Assembly: GCA_030041495.1 (NCBI GenBank)
Contig: JASHNT010000131.1
Coordinates: 46,642-110,641, forward strand
Length of the DNA: 64,000 nucleotides
Source of the DNA: Bryobacteraceae bacterium
GTDB taxonomy: Bacteria; Acidobacteriota; Terriglobia; Bryobacterales; Bryobacteraceae
Direction of reading: 5' to 3'
In this document: positions 17,590 through 24,975 of the stretch, piece after piece
Position numbering within the stretch: position 1 is the stretch's first letter
Layout of the letters: every line of letters starts with the position of its first letter
The notes under the pieces: generated by a model
The model's database searches: none
Told to the model about the DNA's origin: nothing
Seen by the model: the letters and a program-made list of their open reading frames with translations, nothing else
Made by a program: the position numbers and the translations under genes

Positions 17590-18260
17590 AAGGCCAGTGG
17601 TTCTGGCGGCGGCTCATGCACAATCTCGGCTGGAAGCTGGCCTCATTGGCTTTGTCGGTGGCCTTGTGGCTGGCCGTGGTCGGCGAGCCCGAGCTGGTGG
17701 CCATCCAGCCTGTGCCGGTGCTGTATCGCAATCTTCCGCCCAATCTGCTGTTGTTGTCCGACGCTCCGGATCAGGTACGCGCGGAATTGCGGGGACCTTC
17801 AGGCAGGCTCACGCGCGAGACTCTGGCGGAAATCTTCGCGGCGATCGACCTGTCCGGAGTGACCAACCCCGGTACGCAGACCTTCACACTCTCGGAGTCC
17901 GATTTCAGCCTGCCGCAAGGGATCGGATTCTTGCGGGCGGTTCCCTCGCAGGTCAGCTTGCGTTTCGATCGGATGTTATCGAAGACCGTGCCCGTCCAAA
18001 TTCAGCTCACCGGAAACTTGCCGCAGGGGTACCGGCTCACTTCCAAGACTGTGCAGCCGGAAAGCTTGCAGGTCTCGGGGCCGGAAACCAACGTCCGCGG
18101 GATCGAGTCCGCAAAGACCGACCCCGTGGATTTGAGCGGCGTGACGCGTGATATCGATGTGAGGGTCAACGCGTTTGTGTCGGAGCAGCGCGCGCAATTC
18201 AGTTCGCCGCCGCTGGTCACGGTGCACTTGATGGTTGAGAAAACGGAGGCGGCTCGTTAA
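17586..18260 (+). CDS. cdaR: YbbR/CdaR-like protein, short form
   Basis: A 224-residue protein, GTG start overlapping the cdaA stop. It has an N-terminal helix (LGWKLASLALSVALWLAVVG) typical of YbbR proteins, then about two YbbR repeats (e.g. VPVQIQLTGNLPQGYRLTSKTVQPESLQVSGPE) facing outside. CdaR of Bacillus has about four repeats and nearly 500 residues, so this is a reduced form. In Firmicutes CdaR binds CdaA in the membrane and modulates its activity. The gene order supports the same role here. The symbol follows synteny more than sequence. Confidence 0.85.
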   Translation: MKGQWFWRRLMHNLGWKLASLALSVALWLAVVGEPELVAIQPVPVLYRNLPPNLLLLSDAPDQVRAELRGPSGRLTRETLAEIFAAIDLSGVTNPGTQTFTLSESDFSLPQGIGFLRAVPSQVSLRFDRMLSKTVPVQIQLTGNLPQGYRLTSKTVQPESLQVSGPETNVRGIESAKTDPVDLSGVTRDIDVRVNAFVSEQRAQFSSPPLVTVHLMVEKTEAAR

Positions 18261-18263
18261 AGA

Positions 18264-19619
18264 ATGAGGCAATTATTCGGCACGGATGGCATCCGCGGTG
18301 TCGCGGGCGAATATCCCTTGGACCGGGCCACGGCGGTTGCGGTCGGCGTCGGCTTGGCGCGCTGGATCTCAGATCGGCGTCTGAATCCCGAAGTGGTGAT
18401 CGGGATGGACACCCGCGAATCCAGCGGATGGATTGCGGAACACGTCGCCGGAGGGCTGGCCCATGCGGGCGTCGGCACGCGCTTCGCGGGCCTGATCACC
18501 ACTCCCGGCTTGGCGCACACCGCCAAAGTCGGTCCGTTTGCGGCGGGCGTGATGATTTCGGCGTCGCACAATCCTTATCACGATAACGGCATCAAGATCA
18601 TCGATCACTCCGGCTTCAAATTGCCGGATGAGCAGGAGTCTTCCCTTGAGCGGCATTTGTTCGCCTGGTTGGGGGCAGGAGCGGTAAATAGAACGGCGGC
18701 AAGGCCCAAGCGCTTGGAGGCCGACCCCGGGCTCGATCGCGAGTATCTGGATCACCTCGCCGCGACTCTTCCGGCAGGGCTTGCCGGAGTCAACATGGTG
18801 GTGGACGGAGCCAATGGTTCGGCCAGTTACCTGGCGCCGGAGCTGCTGGAAAGGTTGGGCGCACGGGTCGAGCGCATTCACTGCTCGCCGGACGGGCGCA
18901 ACATCAATCTCAATTGCGGCTCGCAGCACCTGGAAAGCCTGCGCGCGAAGGTGCTCGAAACCGGCGCGGAGCTGGGCGTGGCGTTTGACGGCGATGCCGA
19001 CCGCGCCCTCTTCGTGTCCCATTCCGGAAAGGTCGTGGACGGCGACGCTGTGATGCTGCTCACCGCTCTTCCGCTGCACGCGCGGGGCCGATTGAAGGAA
19101 GTGGTCGCCACGGTGATGTCGAACCTCGGACTGGAGCTGGCGCTGAAGCGGCACGGCATTGGGCTGGTGCGCACCTCAGTCGGCGACAAGTACGTGCTCG
19201 AGGAGATGATCCGCCGCAACGCACCTTTGGGTGGTGAGCAAAGCGGTCACATCATCTTTCGGGATTACGCCACTACCGGCGACGGTCTACTGACCGCGCT
19301 GCGTGTGCTGGAGGCGATGCGTTCAACTGGAAAAAATCTGGACGAGCTGACTGCGGAGCTCACCACCTATCCGCAGCTTCTGGTCAATGTCCGGGTTCGT
19401 GAGCGGAAGCCTCTAGAGGAACTCGCGAAAGTCGCTGCCGAGATCCGCCAGACCGAAGCCGAGTTCGGCCCCGCGGGCCGCGTGCTGGTGCGCTTTTCCG
19501 GAACCGAGCCTCTGGCGCGAGTGATGGTGGAGGGTCCGGCGCTGGACCGCGTCGAATATCGTGCGCACGCCATCGCTGCGGCGATTCGCGGCGAGATCGG
19601 CGAAATGCCGCGTGAATGA
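18264..19619 (+). CDS. glmM: Phosphoglucosamine mutase GlmM
   Basis: A 451-residue phosphohexomutase of usual length for GlmM. It begins MRQLFGTDGIRGVAGEYP. The catalytic Ser101 is in MISASHNPYHDNGIK, the metal loop is FDGDADRALF, the sugar loop is GGEQSGHIIF, and the phosphate-binding RFSGTEPLARVMVEGP is near the C-terminus. It converts glucosamine-6-phosphate to glucosamine-1-phosphate for peptidoglycan and LPS. It starts 3 bases after cdaR. In Firmicutes GlmM also binds and inhibits CdaA, which fits this arrangement. Confidence 0.96.
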   Translation: MRQLFGTDGIRGVAGEYPLDRATAVAVGVGLARWISDRRLNPEVVIGMDTRESSGWIAEHVAGGLAHAGVGTRFAGLITTPGLAHTAKVGPFAAGVMISASHNPYHDNGIKIIDHSGFKLPDEQESSLERHLFAWLGAGAVNRTAARPKRLEADPGLDREYLDHLAATLPAGLAGVNMVVDGANGSASYLAPELLERLGARVERIHCSPDGRNINLNCGSQHLESLRAKVLETGAELGVAFDGDADRALFVSHSGKVVDGDAVMLLTALPLHARGRLKEVVATVMSNLGLELALKRHGIGLVRTSVGDKYVLEEMIRRNAPLGGEQSGHIIFRDYATTGDGLLTALRVLEAMRSTGKNLDELTAELTTYPQLLVNVRVRERKPLEELAKVAAEIRQTEAEFGPAGRVLVRFSGTEPLARVMVEGPALDRVEYRAHAIAAAIRGEIGEMPRE

Positions 19620-19666
19620 AAGCCGCGACGGGATCCATATGCCGCGCCGTGCTCTAATGGTAGTTT

Positions 19667-20116
19667 ATGTTTTTCCGCAACCCACAGCCGCATCAAGCGA
19701 CGTTTGAGGAACACCTCGGCAAAGTGAAGCAAGCTGGATTCGAAGTGGAACGTGAGACGCCCGGCCGCGCCAGAGTGACCCGTGGCGGCGACGGCGCCGT
19801 CATTGAGGATGCCGGCGGCGGGAGGGTGAAGGTCGGCAAAGCGGGAGTGCTGGTGGGCAAGGAGATCGCACTGCTGATCAGCGGCGGATACCAGATGTTT
19901 CTGCGCACGCCCTCCGGCAAGGAGCTTCCCGCGCTGGCTTCGCAGCTCACCGCGCTACACGAATTCGATGAAGATTTGCGCGAGGCTCTGGGTTTGACCA
20001 GCCTGTACAATCTCTCGCTCGGCACCACCGCGGACGAACATCTCTACGACCGGGTGGAGGACCGCGATGCTCCCCGCTATCCGCGTCCATGGGAAAAGAG
20101 GGCGATCTCCCGTTAA
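19667..20116 (+). CDS. Conserved protein of unknown function
   Basis: A 149-residue protein that I cannot name. It is soluble, without signal peptide, with a two-part layout: an N-terminal alpha/beta half (FEEHLGKVKQAGFEVERETPGRARVTRGG, then GKAGVLVGKEIALLISGGYQMFLRTPSGKELPALA) and a C-terminal half rich in acidic residues (EFDEDLREALGLTSLYNLSLGTT...HLYDRVEDRD). It sits 47 bases after glmM, and its 3' end overlaps the start of the MFS gene by 50 bases in another frame. A housekeeping role is possible; nothing more can be said. Confidence 0.7.
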   Translation: MFFRNPQPHQATFEEHLGKVKQAGFEVERETPGRARVTRGGDGAVIEDAGGGRVKVGKAGVLVGKEIALLISGGYQMFLRTPSGKELPALASQLTALHEFDEDLREALGLTSLYNLSLGTTADEHLYDRVEDRDAPRYPRPWEKRAISR

Positions 20117-21308
20117 CTGGAATCGTCGCACCGTCGCGGTAGTATTGGCAGGCTACTGCGCGTTCCTCCAACTCTACGCGACCCAGCCCCTGCTGCCGAT
20201 GCTCACCGGCGTGTTCCATGCCGGACGCGACGCAGTCAACCTTACAGTCAGCATGGCCAGCCTAGGGGTCGCGGTGTCGGCTCCGTTCTGCGGAATCCTG
20301 GCAGATAAAATCGGACGCCGCACGGTGATCGTGTGGTCGGCGTTTCTTTTGGCAGCGAGCGGCCTGGCGGCGGCAGGCGCAAAAACTCTTGCCGGCCTGA
20401 TCGTGTTTCGCTTCCTGCAAGGCGTCTTCACGCCGGGCGTTTTCGCTGTCACTGTCGCTTACATCAACGACGAATGGCGCGAGTCGGGCGCCGGACGCGC
20501 AATTGCGGCCTACGTCTCCGGCACCGTATCCGGAGGATTCTCCGGCCGGATTCTCTCGGGCTTGATCGCGGCTCGTGGCTCCTGGCCGCCGGTGTTTGTC
20601 GCGCTCGGCGGATTGACCCTGGTGCTGGCATTCGTGATCGCCGCGTGGCTGCCTCCGGAGCGGGGCGAACCATCAGGCCGGGAGCGCAGCGAGATCCCGG
20701 GCTGGCGATCCGTGTCCGCGCACCTGCGAAACGGTCCCCTGGTGACCACTTTTGCGGTCGGTTTTTGCGTGCTGTTTTCGCTGGTCGCGATCTTTACGTA
20801 TGTCACGTTCCACCTCGCTGCGCCGCCGTATTCCCTGCGGCCCGCCGCGCTCGGCCTAATTTTCTGCGCGTATCTGGCAGGTGTGGTGGTGACTCCGCTT
20901 GCCGGGCGAGCGATTGACCGCTTCGGCCATCGCCCAACTCTGGCCGTGGCGATCACGGTCAGCATCGCGGGTGTGGCGATCACGCTCGCCGGTTCTCTGT
21001 GGGCGATCGCGCTCGGATTGGCGGTGTGCTGCACGGGAGTCTTCTCGGCGCAGGCCTCGGCGAGCGCGTTCATCGGAGAGGCGGCGGAGCAAGATCGCGG
21101 TCTTGCCGTCGGTTTATACGCGACCTTCTACTATTTAGGCGGAAGCGCCGGTGCAGCCGCGCCGGGGCCGTTTTATTCCTGGGGAAGATGGCCGGCCTGC
21201 GCCGCTTTCATCGCTTGCGTACAGGTGGTTACGATCCTGATCGCCTTGTTGTGGTGGAAGCCGGCAGGTACGAAGTATCCTTATGCCGGGAAAAGTATTT
21301 CCGCTTGA
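20067..21308 (+). CDS. MFS transporter, YnfM-like
   Basis: A 413-residue protein with 12 membrane helices. The loop 2-3 signature is present as GILADKIGRRTVIV, and the second half repeats it as GRAIDRFGHRPTLAV. The order of features (LYATQPLLPMLTGVF at helix 1, GVFTPGVFAVTVAYINDEW in helix 4-5) matches the YnfM/arabinose-efflux type of drug or metabolite exporters driven by proton exchange. The substrate is unknown. The only ATG that keeps helix 1 complete is 20067, which overlaps the upstream gene by 50 bases. The 3' end overlaps the convergent gene at 21229 by 80 bases. Confidence 0.85.
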   Translation: MLPAIRVHGKRGRSPVNWNRRTVAVVLAGYCAFLQLYATQPLLPMLTGVFHAGRDAVNLTVSMASLGVAVSAPFCGILADKIGRRTVIVWSAFLLAASGLAAAGAKTLAGLIVFRFLQGVFTPGVFAVTVAYINDEWRESGAGRAIAAYVSGTVSGGFSGRILSGLIAARGSWPPVFVALGGLTLVLAFVIAAWLPPERGEPSGRERSEIPGWRSVSAHLRNGPLVTTFAVGFCVLFSLVAIFTYVTFHLAAPPYSLRPAALGLIFCAYLAGVVVTPLAGRAIDRFGHRPTLAVAITVSIAGVAITLAGSLWAIALGLAVCCTGVFSAQASASAFIGEAAEQDRGLAVGLYATFYYLGGSAGAAAPGPFYSWGRWPACAAFIACVQVVTILIALLWWKPAGTKYPYAGKSISA

Positions 21309-22026
21309 CGTCCGGCCAGAATTCCTTGAGGACCTGCGAAACTGCGTCGGTCCCCAGTGCCACTCCCAGGCGGCTCACGTTGTCGAGCAAGTGTGTTTCG
21401 CCTGGGTAATACGCATTTCCCAAGGCGGCCGAAATGCTGTTGCCGACCACCTCAGCGTAGTTGAAGGTCGTTGCGCCGCTATCGGTCTTGGTCACCAGGA
21501 TGCGCGTCGCTGCATAGTAGGTTCGCGACCAGATTCCACCGCGCGCCGAAGTACGCCGGAAGTAGCGTGGGTCCTCGTGAAACAGGACCGGCAGGATGCC
21601 TTCTGTCATATAATTGCCGCTGGCCTGATCGGCATAAGCCGTCGCGTCGCGGTGGAAAAATCCCGCCACTCCTTGTCCGAATGCCGGATGCTCGTTAGTG
21701 ATCTGCGCTATTCCTGCCAAGCCCGCCCCCAACAGGAACAGCGGATAGTCCACGGTGTCCTTAGTCGCGATGATCATTTTCTGCTTGGGCGTGATGGGCG
21801 TATAGAGACCGGTGTCTTCGGCGGTCCGATAGTTTGGCAGCACTCCAAAGACCCGTTTGTCCGGCTCACCCGTGGCCGGCGGCTGCGTCGTTTGCGCTGC
21901 CGCTTGGACGGGAGGATCCGGGCGCAAAGCGTCCCCGCTGGGGGCATCCTCAGCGGCGGCAAGGCCTGCGCTGAGAAGTCCGAGGACACAAAGCGCACGG
22001 GTAGTGAACCGGGGATAGAACCACAT
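21229..22026 (-). CDS. Exported protein of unknown function
   Basis: A 265-residue protein with signal peptide (LCVLGLLSAGLAAAEDAP) and a disordered Pro/Gln/Thr-rich stretch, then a conserved-looking core: RVFGVLPNYRTAED, ITPKQKMIIATKDTVDYPLF, FFHRDATAYADQASGNYMTEGILPVLFHEDPRYFRR and NYAEVVGNSISAALGNAYYPG. I know this layout from acidobacterial proteins annotated only as hypothetical. The core with short amphipathic strands could sit in the outer membrane. Its 3' end overlaps the MFS gene by 80 bases on the opposite strand, which is unusual but leaves both proteins intact. Confidence 0.7.
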   Translation of the reverse strand: MWFYPRFTTRALCVLGLLSAGLAAAEDAPSGDALRPDPPVQAAAQTTQPPATGEPDKRVFGVLPNYRTAEDTGLYTPITPKQKMIIATKDTVDYPLFLLGAGLAGIAQITNEHPAFGQGVAGFFHRDATAYADQASGNYMTEGILPVLFHEDPRYFRRTSARGGIWSRTYYAATRILVTKTDSGATTFNYAEVVGNSISAALGNAYYPGETHLLDNVSRLGVALGTDAVSQVLKEFWPDVKRKYFSRHKDTSYLPASTTTRRSGS

Positions 22027-22176
22027 CTGCCGGATAAGACGAAATTTTTAGGCATCGGGTTGCGGCTGGATGGTAGGAAAAGCGAAGCAGCGAGATTCCA
22101 ATAACCTGTAACTCATTGATGGGCCTGGTCCAGTATATTGGATTATGCCTAATGGCATACTCTATGGCGTCGGGGG

Positions 22177-23409
22177 CTACCGGGCCACGTGGCGAATCTC
22201 CGCCGAAGGATCTACGGCCACATTCATGAACCCCACTAGCATCTCGTCCCAGCTTTGCTCGCCCCAGGAGACTTCGGCGCTGGGGTCCGGATTGGCTGGG
22301 TTGTTAGCTGAGTTGTCCCACCACGCGGTCGCCCGGATTCGCGTTCCCGCCGGAAGGGCCAGTGGCTGAGCGAGTGTGTAAGAAAGCTGCCAGTTCAGGC
22401 TCCATTTATCGACCTTAAGAATCGACTCCGTGCGCCCGTCAGGATAGATCACGTCGTATTGGAAGCCCTTCCCGCGCAGGTGCAAATGTGGGAACAGATT
22501 CACTAGCGTCATCGGCGTGCGCACCGTGTAAACGGCTTCGGCGGAATAGTCGGGATCACCCGGCGGAATATGGAACGTCCGGTTGGCAGTATTGATGGAA
22601 ACGATTTTCTGTAGAGGCGGTTTTTTGGCGAAGACCAGGCCGATCTCCGTCTGATCCGTCCCAGCGGCGCCGTCGGCCGTGTAATGAATCTGGAAGACCA
22701 GGTCTGAGCCGGCCTTGATCAGCTTGGCTTGGCCCGTTCCCCAGTCGTCGGGGACCATGCCGGGAGTGTAGGTGGTGAGAATATCGCTCCCGCCTCCGCC
22801 AGTGTTGATCAGGCGTTCTTGCGGACTGGAAACCTCCGGTGCGAACGCAACTCCCGTTTTCGCTCCAGCCAGCCAGCGCGAACCGGGCTCCCGCAGGAAC
22901 ACGACGGCGTGATGCACCACTGCACGATTGCTCGGCCGGACTTCGACTGCCTGGACCCATTTATCTTCGCTAAAGCCGGTCGGGACGATGATGTATTGGT
23001 ACTCGATGGCGCCCTTCGCCGGGATCGAAAACGGCTCCGGCATCTTGATCACTAGATCGGGCTGAGGAATGTTCCAGCCCTCGACGAACGCGCGCGGCGG
23101 AGGAGCGTCGGACGCCCCGCCTTCCGCCGCCCCGGAATCCGCCCAAGCGGCTAACGTGTTGATCTCAGCGCGGCTCAGCGTGCGGTCATTGGCGAATTTT
23201 CCAATATGCGGATCGGCCGGCCAAGGGGGCATCTTGCCCGAGAGCACATTCGTCTTGATGGCCTTGGCCCATGGCCGCGTCTGTTGATAAGTCTGCAGCG
23301 CCATCGGCGCAATCTCTCCGGTCCGGTGGCATTCCTGGCAGTGATTCTGCAATATCGGCAGGACGTCCTTGTAGAAAGTCGGCGATGGCTTGGATTGCGC
23401 TGCGGCCAT
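22177..23409 (-). CDS. Haem-binding, copper type II monooxygenase-like protein
   Basis: A 410-residue protein. Near the N-terminus is one c-type haem site, C-Q-E-C-H (VLPILQNHCQECHRTGEIAP), with MPPWPADPHIG behind it, which may supply the Met ligand. The rest resembles the Cu type II ascorbate-dependent monooxygenase fold: VVHHAVVFL, QIHYTADG and LFPHLHLRGKGF provide the histidine pairs. Such cytochrome/monooxygenase-like proteins are common in Acidobacteria and Planctomycetes, with unknown substrate. Covalent haem needs export, yet ATG 23409 gives no signal peptide; one is encoded in the next frame from ATG 23464 (see findings). Confidence 0.78.
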   Translation of the reverse strand: MAAAQSKPSPTFYKDVLPILQNHCQECHRTGEIAPMALQTYQQTRPWAKAIKTNVLSGKMPPWPADPHIGKFANDRTLSRAEINTLAAWADSGAAEGGASDAPPPRAFVEGWNIPQPDLVIKMPEPFSIPAKGAIEYQYIIVPTGFSEDKWVQAVEVRPSNRAVVHHAVVFLREPGSRWLAGAKTGVAFAPEVSSPQERLINTGGGGSDILTTYTPGMVPDDWGTGQAKLIKAGSDLVFQIHYTADGAAGTDQTEIGLVFAKKPPLQKIVSINTANRTFHIPPGDPDYSAEAVYTVRTPMTLVNLFPHLHLRGKGFQYDVIYPDGRTESILKVDKWSLNWQLSYTLAQPLALPAGTRIRATAWWDNSANNPANPDPSAEVSWGEQSWDEMLVGFMNVAVDPSAEIRHVAR

Positions 23410-23469
23410 GCCAGCAGACGGTCGCGAAAGCGGTCGCCACCGGCGCTGCGCGCGTTGCTCGCATGACCG

Positions 23470-24375
23470 TTAGTGCGAAGCCGTGCGCTTGGTGATCTGC
23501 GAAGGGTCTGCGCCGACGCGGCCGGTTCCGATTGCGTCCGCCGCGGCGAGCGTGAAGTCGAAACGGATCGACGGCAGCTCCCGGAATGGCGATCCGGGGT
23601 CGTTCGCTACAGTCTCGGTGACCAGCGAATCGGTCACGCCGAAGACTGTGTCGGAATTGATGTGGTCGTCCTTGCGCAAATACAATGCCGTCACTAATTC
23701 GCGATACCCCGGAGCGCCGATCATAAAGTGAATGTGCGCGGGGCGATAGCCGTGGCGGCGCTGCGCCCGGATCATGTCGCCAACCGGACCATCCAGCGGG
23801 ATCATGTAGCCCAGCGGGCGCACGGTGCGCAGATGATAGTCGCCGTTCGCATCGGCCGTGAAAGTCGCGCGCAGGTCCATGTGAGAAGGATCGTGGCGCT
23901 GCAAATCATAGACGCCTTCGTCATCGGTCTGCCAAATCTGGATCGAGGCTCCAGGGATTGGCTGGCCGGCGGAGTTGAGCACTCGTCCATAGATGCAAAT
24001 CCCGGCGTTGCTCTCCGCGATGCATTCTCCAAGCTCCTTGTGCGGCGAGTCCTGGCGATAAAACGGACCTACCAGGCTAGTCTTGGTGCCGTGCTCGACG
24101 GCGCGGCGGTCGTGAAGAGCGTTGATGAGGCTGCTCAGGCCCAGTGTGTCCGAGAGCAAAATGAATTCCTGGCGGTACGGAGTGCAGGTCTGGCCGACCG
24201 CGGTCAGGAACTTGATTCCGTCCAACCATTCCTCCGGGGTCAGATCGGCCTCGCGAGCGAAAGCGTGGAGGTGCTTCACCAGGATGGCCATGATCTGCTT
24301 CAGGCGCGGGTTTGGTGTTTCCGACATTTGCGCCAGTGCGGCGTCTGTAATCGTATTTTCGTCGATGGCAAGCAT
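23470..24375 (-). CDS. Intradiol ring-cleavage dioxygenase
   Basis: A 301-residue protein. The N-terminal helical part (LTPEEWLDGIKFLTAVGQTCTPYRQ...DTLGLSSLINAL) is the dimerisation domain of catechol/hydroxyquinol 1,2-dioxygenases. The barrel carries the non-haem Fe(III) ligands in order: Tyr in EGVYDLQ, Tyr in LGYMIPLDGPVG, and two His in RPAHIHFMIGAPGY. It cleaves catechol- or hydroxyquinol-type rings to muconates. Which substrate cannot be told from sequence alone. I use ATG 24375 (MLAIDENTITD), although the frame is open to 24600. The haem protein follows 5 bases beyond the stop. Confidence 0.88.
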   Translation of the reverse strand: MLAIDENTITDAALAQMSETPNPRLKQIMAILVKHLHAFAREADLTPEEWLDGIKFLTAVGQTCTPYRQEFILLSDTLGLSSLINALHDRRAVEHGTKTSLVGPFYRQDSPHKELGECIAESNAGICIYGRVLNSAGQPIPGASIQIWQTDDEGVYDLQRHDPSHMDLRATFTADANGDYHLRTVRPLGYMIPLDGPVGDMIRAQRRHGYRPAHIHFMIGAPGYRELVTALYLRKDDHINSDTVFGVTDSLVTETVANDPGSPFRELPSIRFDFTLAAADAIGTGRVGADPSQITKRTASH

Positions 24376-24465
24376 AGTTTCCCTGTGTGAAAAGTGTATC
24401 AGTCTACCACGTAGTTCGCACGCTGCATGCAAGCGGCGAGGTTGATACTCTAGAAGACGCGAAAT

Positions 24466-24975
24466 ATGGCGATTGAACTCAAAATCCGGGTCAACGAAAA
24501 ATCTTGGAGCGTCGATGCCGCACCGGAGACGCCTTTGCTCTACGTGCTGATCAACGATTTGAGCCTCAAGGGACCGCGTTTCGGCTGTGGCTTGGCGCAA
24601 TGCGGGTCATGCTCGGTTTTGGTGAACGGCGTCGAGACCCGCTCCTGCATTACGCCGGTTTCCGCGGTCGCAGGAAAATCCGTCACTACGCTCGAGGGCC
24701 TTCCGGAATGGTACGCGGCGCAGAAGAAGCTCGCCAAATCTCCGGCGCTGCACCCGGTGCAACAGGCGATGATCGATGAGCAGGCCCTGCAGTGCGGCTA
24801 CTGCTTCAACGGAATGATCGTGAAAGCATCGGAGCTCCTTTCGAAGAACGCAAAGCCGACCGACGCGCAGATCCGCTCTGCGATGAACGGCCACCTGTGC
24901 CGCTGTGGGACCTATCCGCGCATCATCGCCGCCGTCAAACGAGCCTCGCAGGCGATGACGGGCGGTGTTCAATGA
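24466..24975 (+). CDS. Molybdenum hydroxylase, 2Fe-2S subunit (IorA-like)
   Basis: A 169-residue protein with both [2Fe-2S] sites of the xanthine oxidase family small subunit: the plant-ferredoxin type GCGLAQCGSCSVLVNGVETRSC (cysteines 45-65 region) and the four-helix type CGYCFNGMIVKA...GHLCRCGTYPRI. It passes electrons from the molybdenum subunit encoded next, whose ATG overlaps this stop (ATGA). No FAD subunit gene is nearby, which matches the isoquinoline 1-oxidoreductase type, where electrons leave to a cytochrome or other carrier. Confidence 0.92.
   Translation: MAIELKIRVNEKSWSVDAAPETPLLYVLINDLSLKGPRFGCGLAQCGSCSVLVNGVETRSCITPVSAVAGKSVTTLEGLPEWYAAQKKLAKSPALHPVQQAMIDEQALQCGYCFNGMIVKASELLSKNAKPTDAQIRSAMNGHLCRCGTYPRIIAAVKRASQAMTGGVQ

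Noticed and set aside
21283..22104. 273-codon plus-strand frame opposite the 21229 gene
   Set aside because: The minus-strand protein has a signal peptide and conserved-looking blocks; the plus frame does not.
22143..22158. Small palindrome TATGCCTAATGGCATA
   Set aside because: A 6-base stem in an intergenic region with no nearby promoter element; chance is a sufficient explanation.
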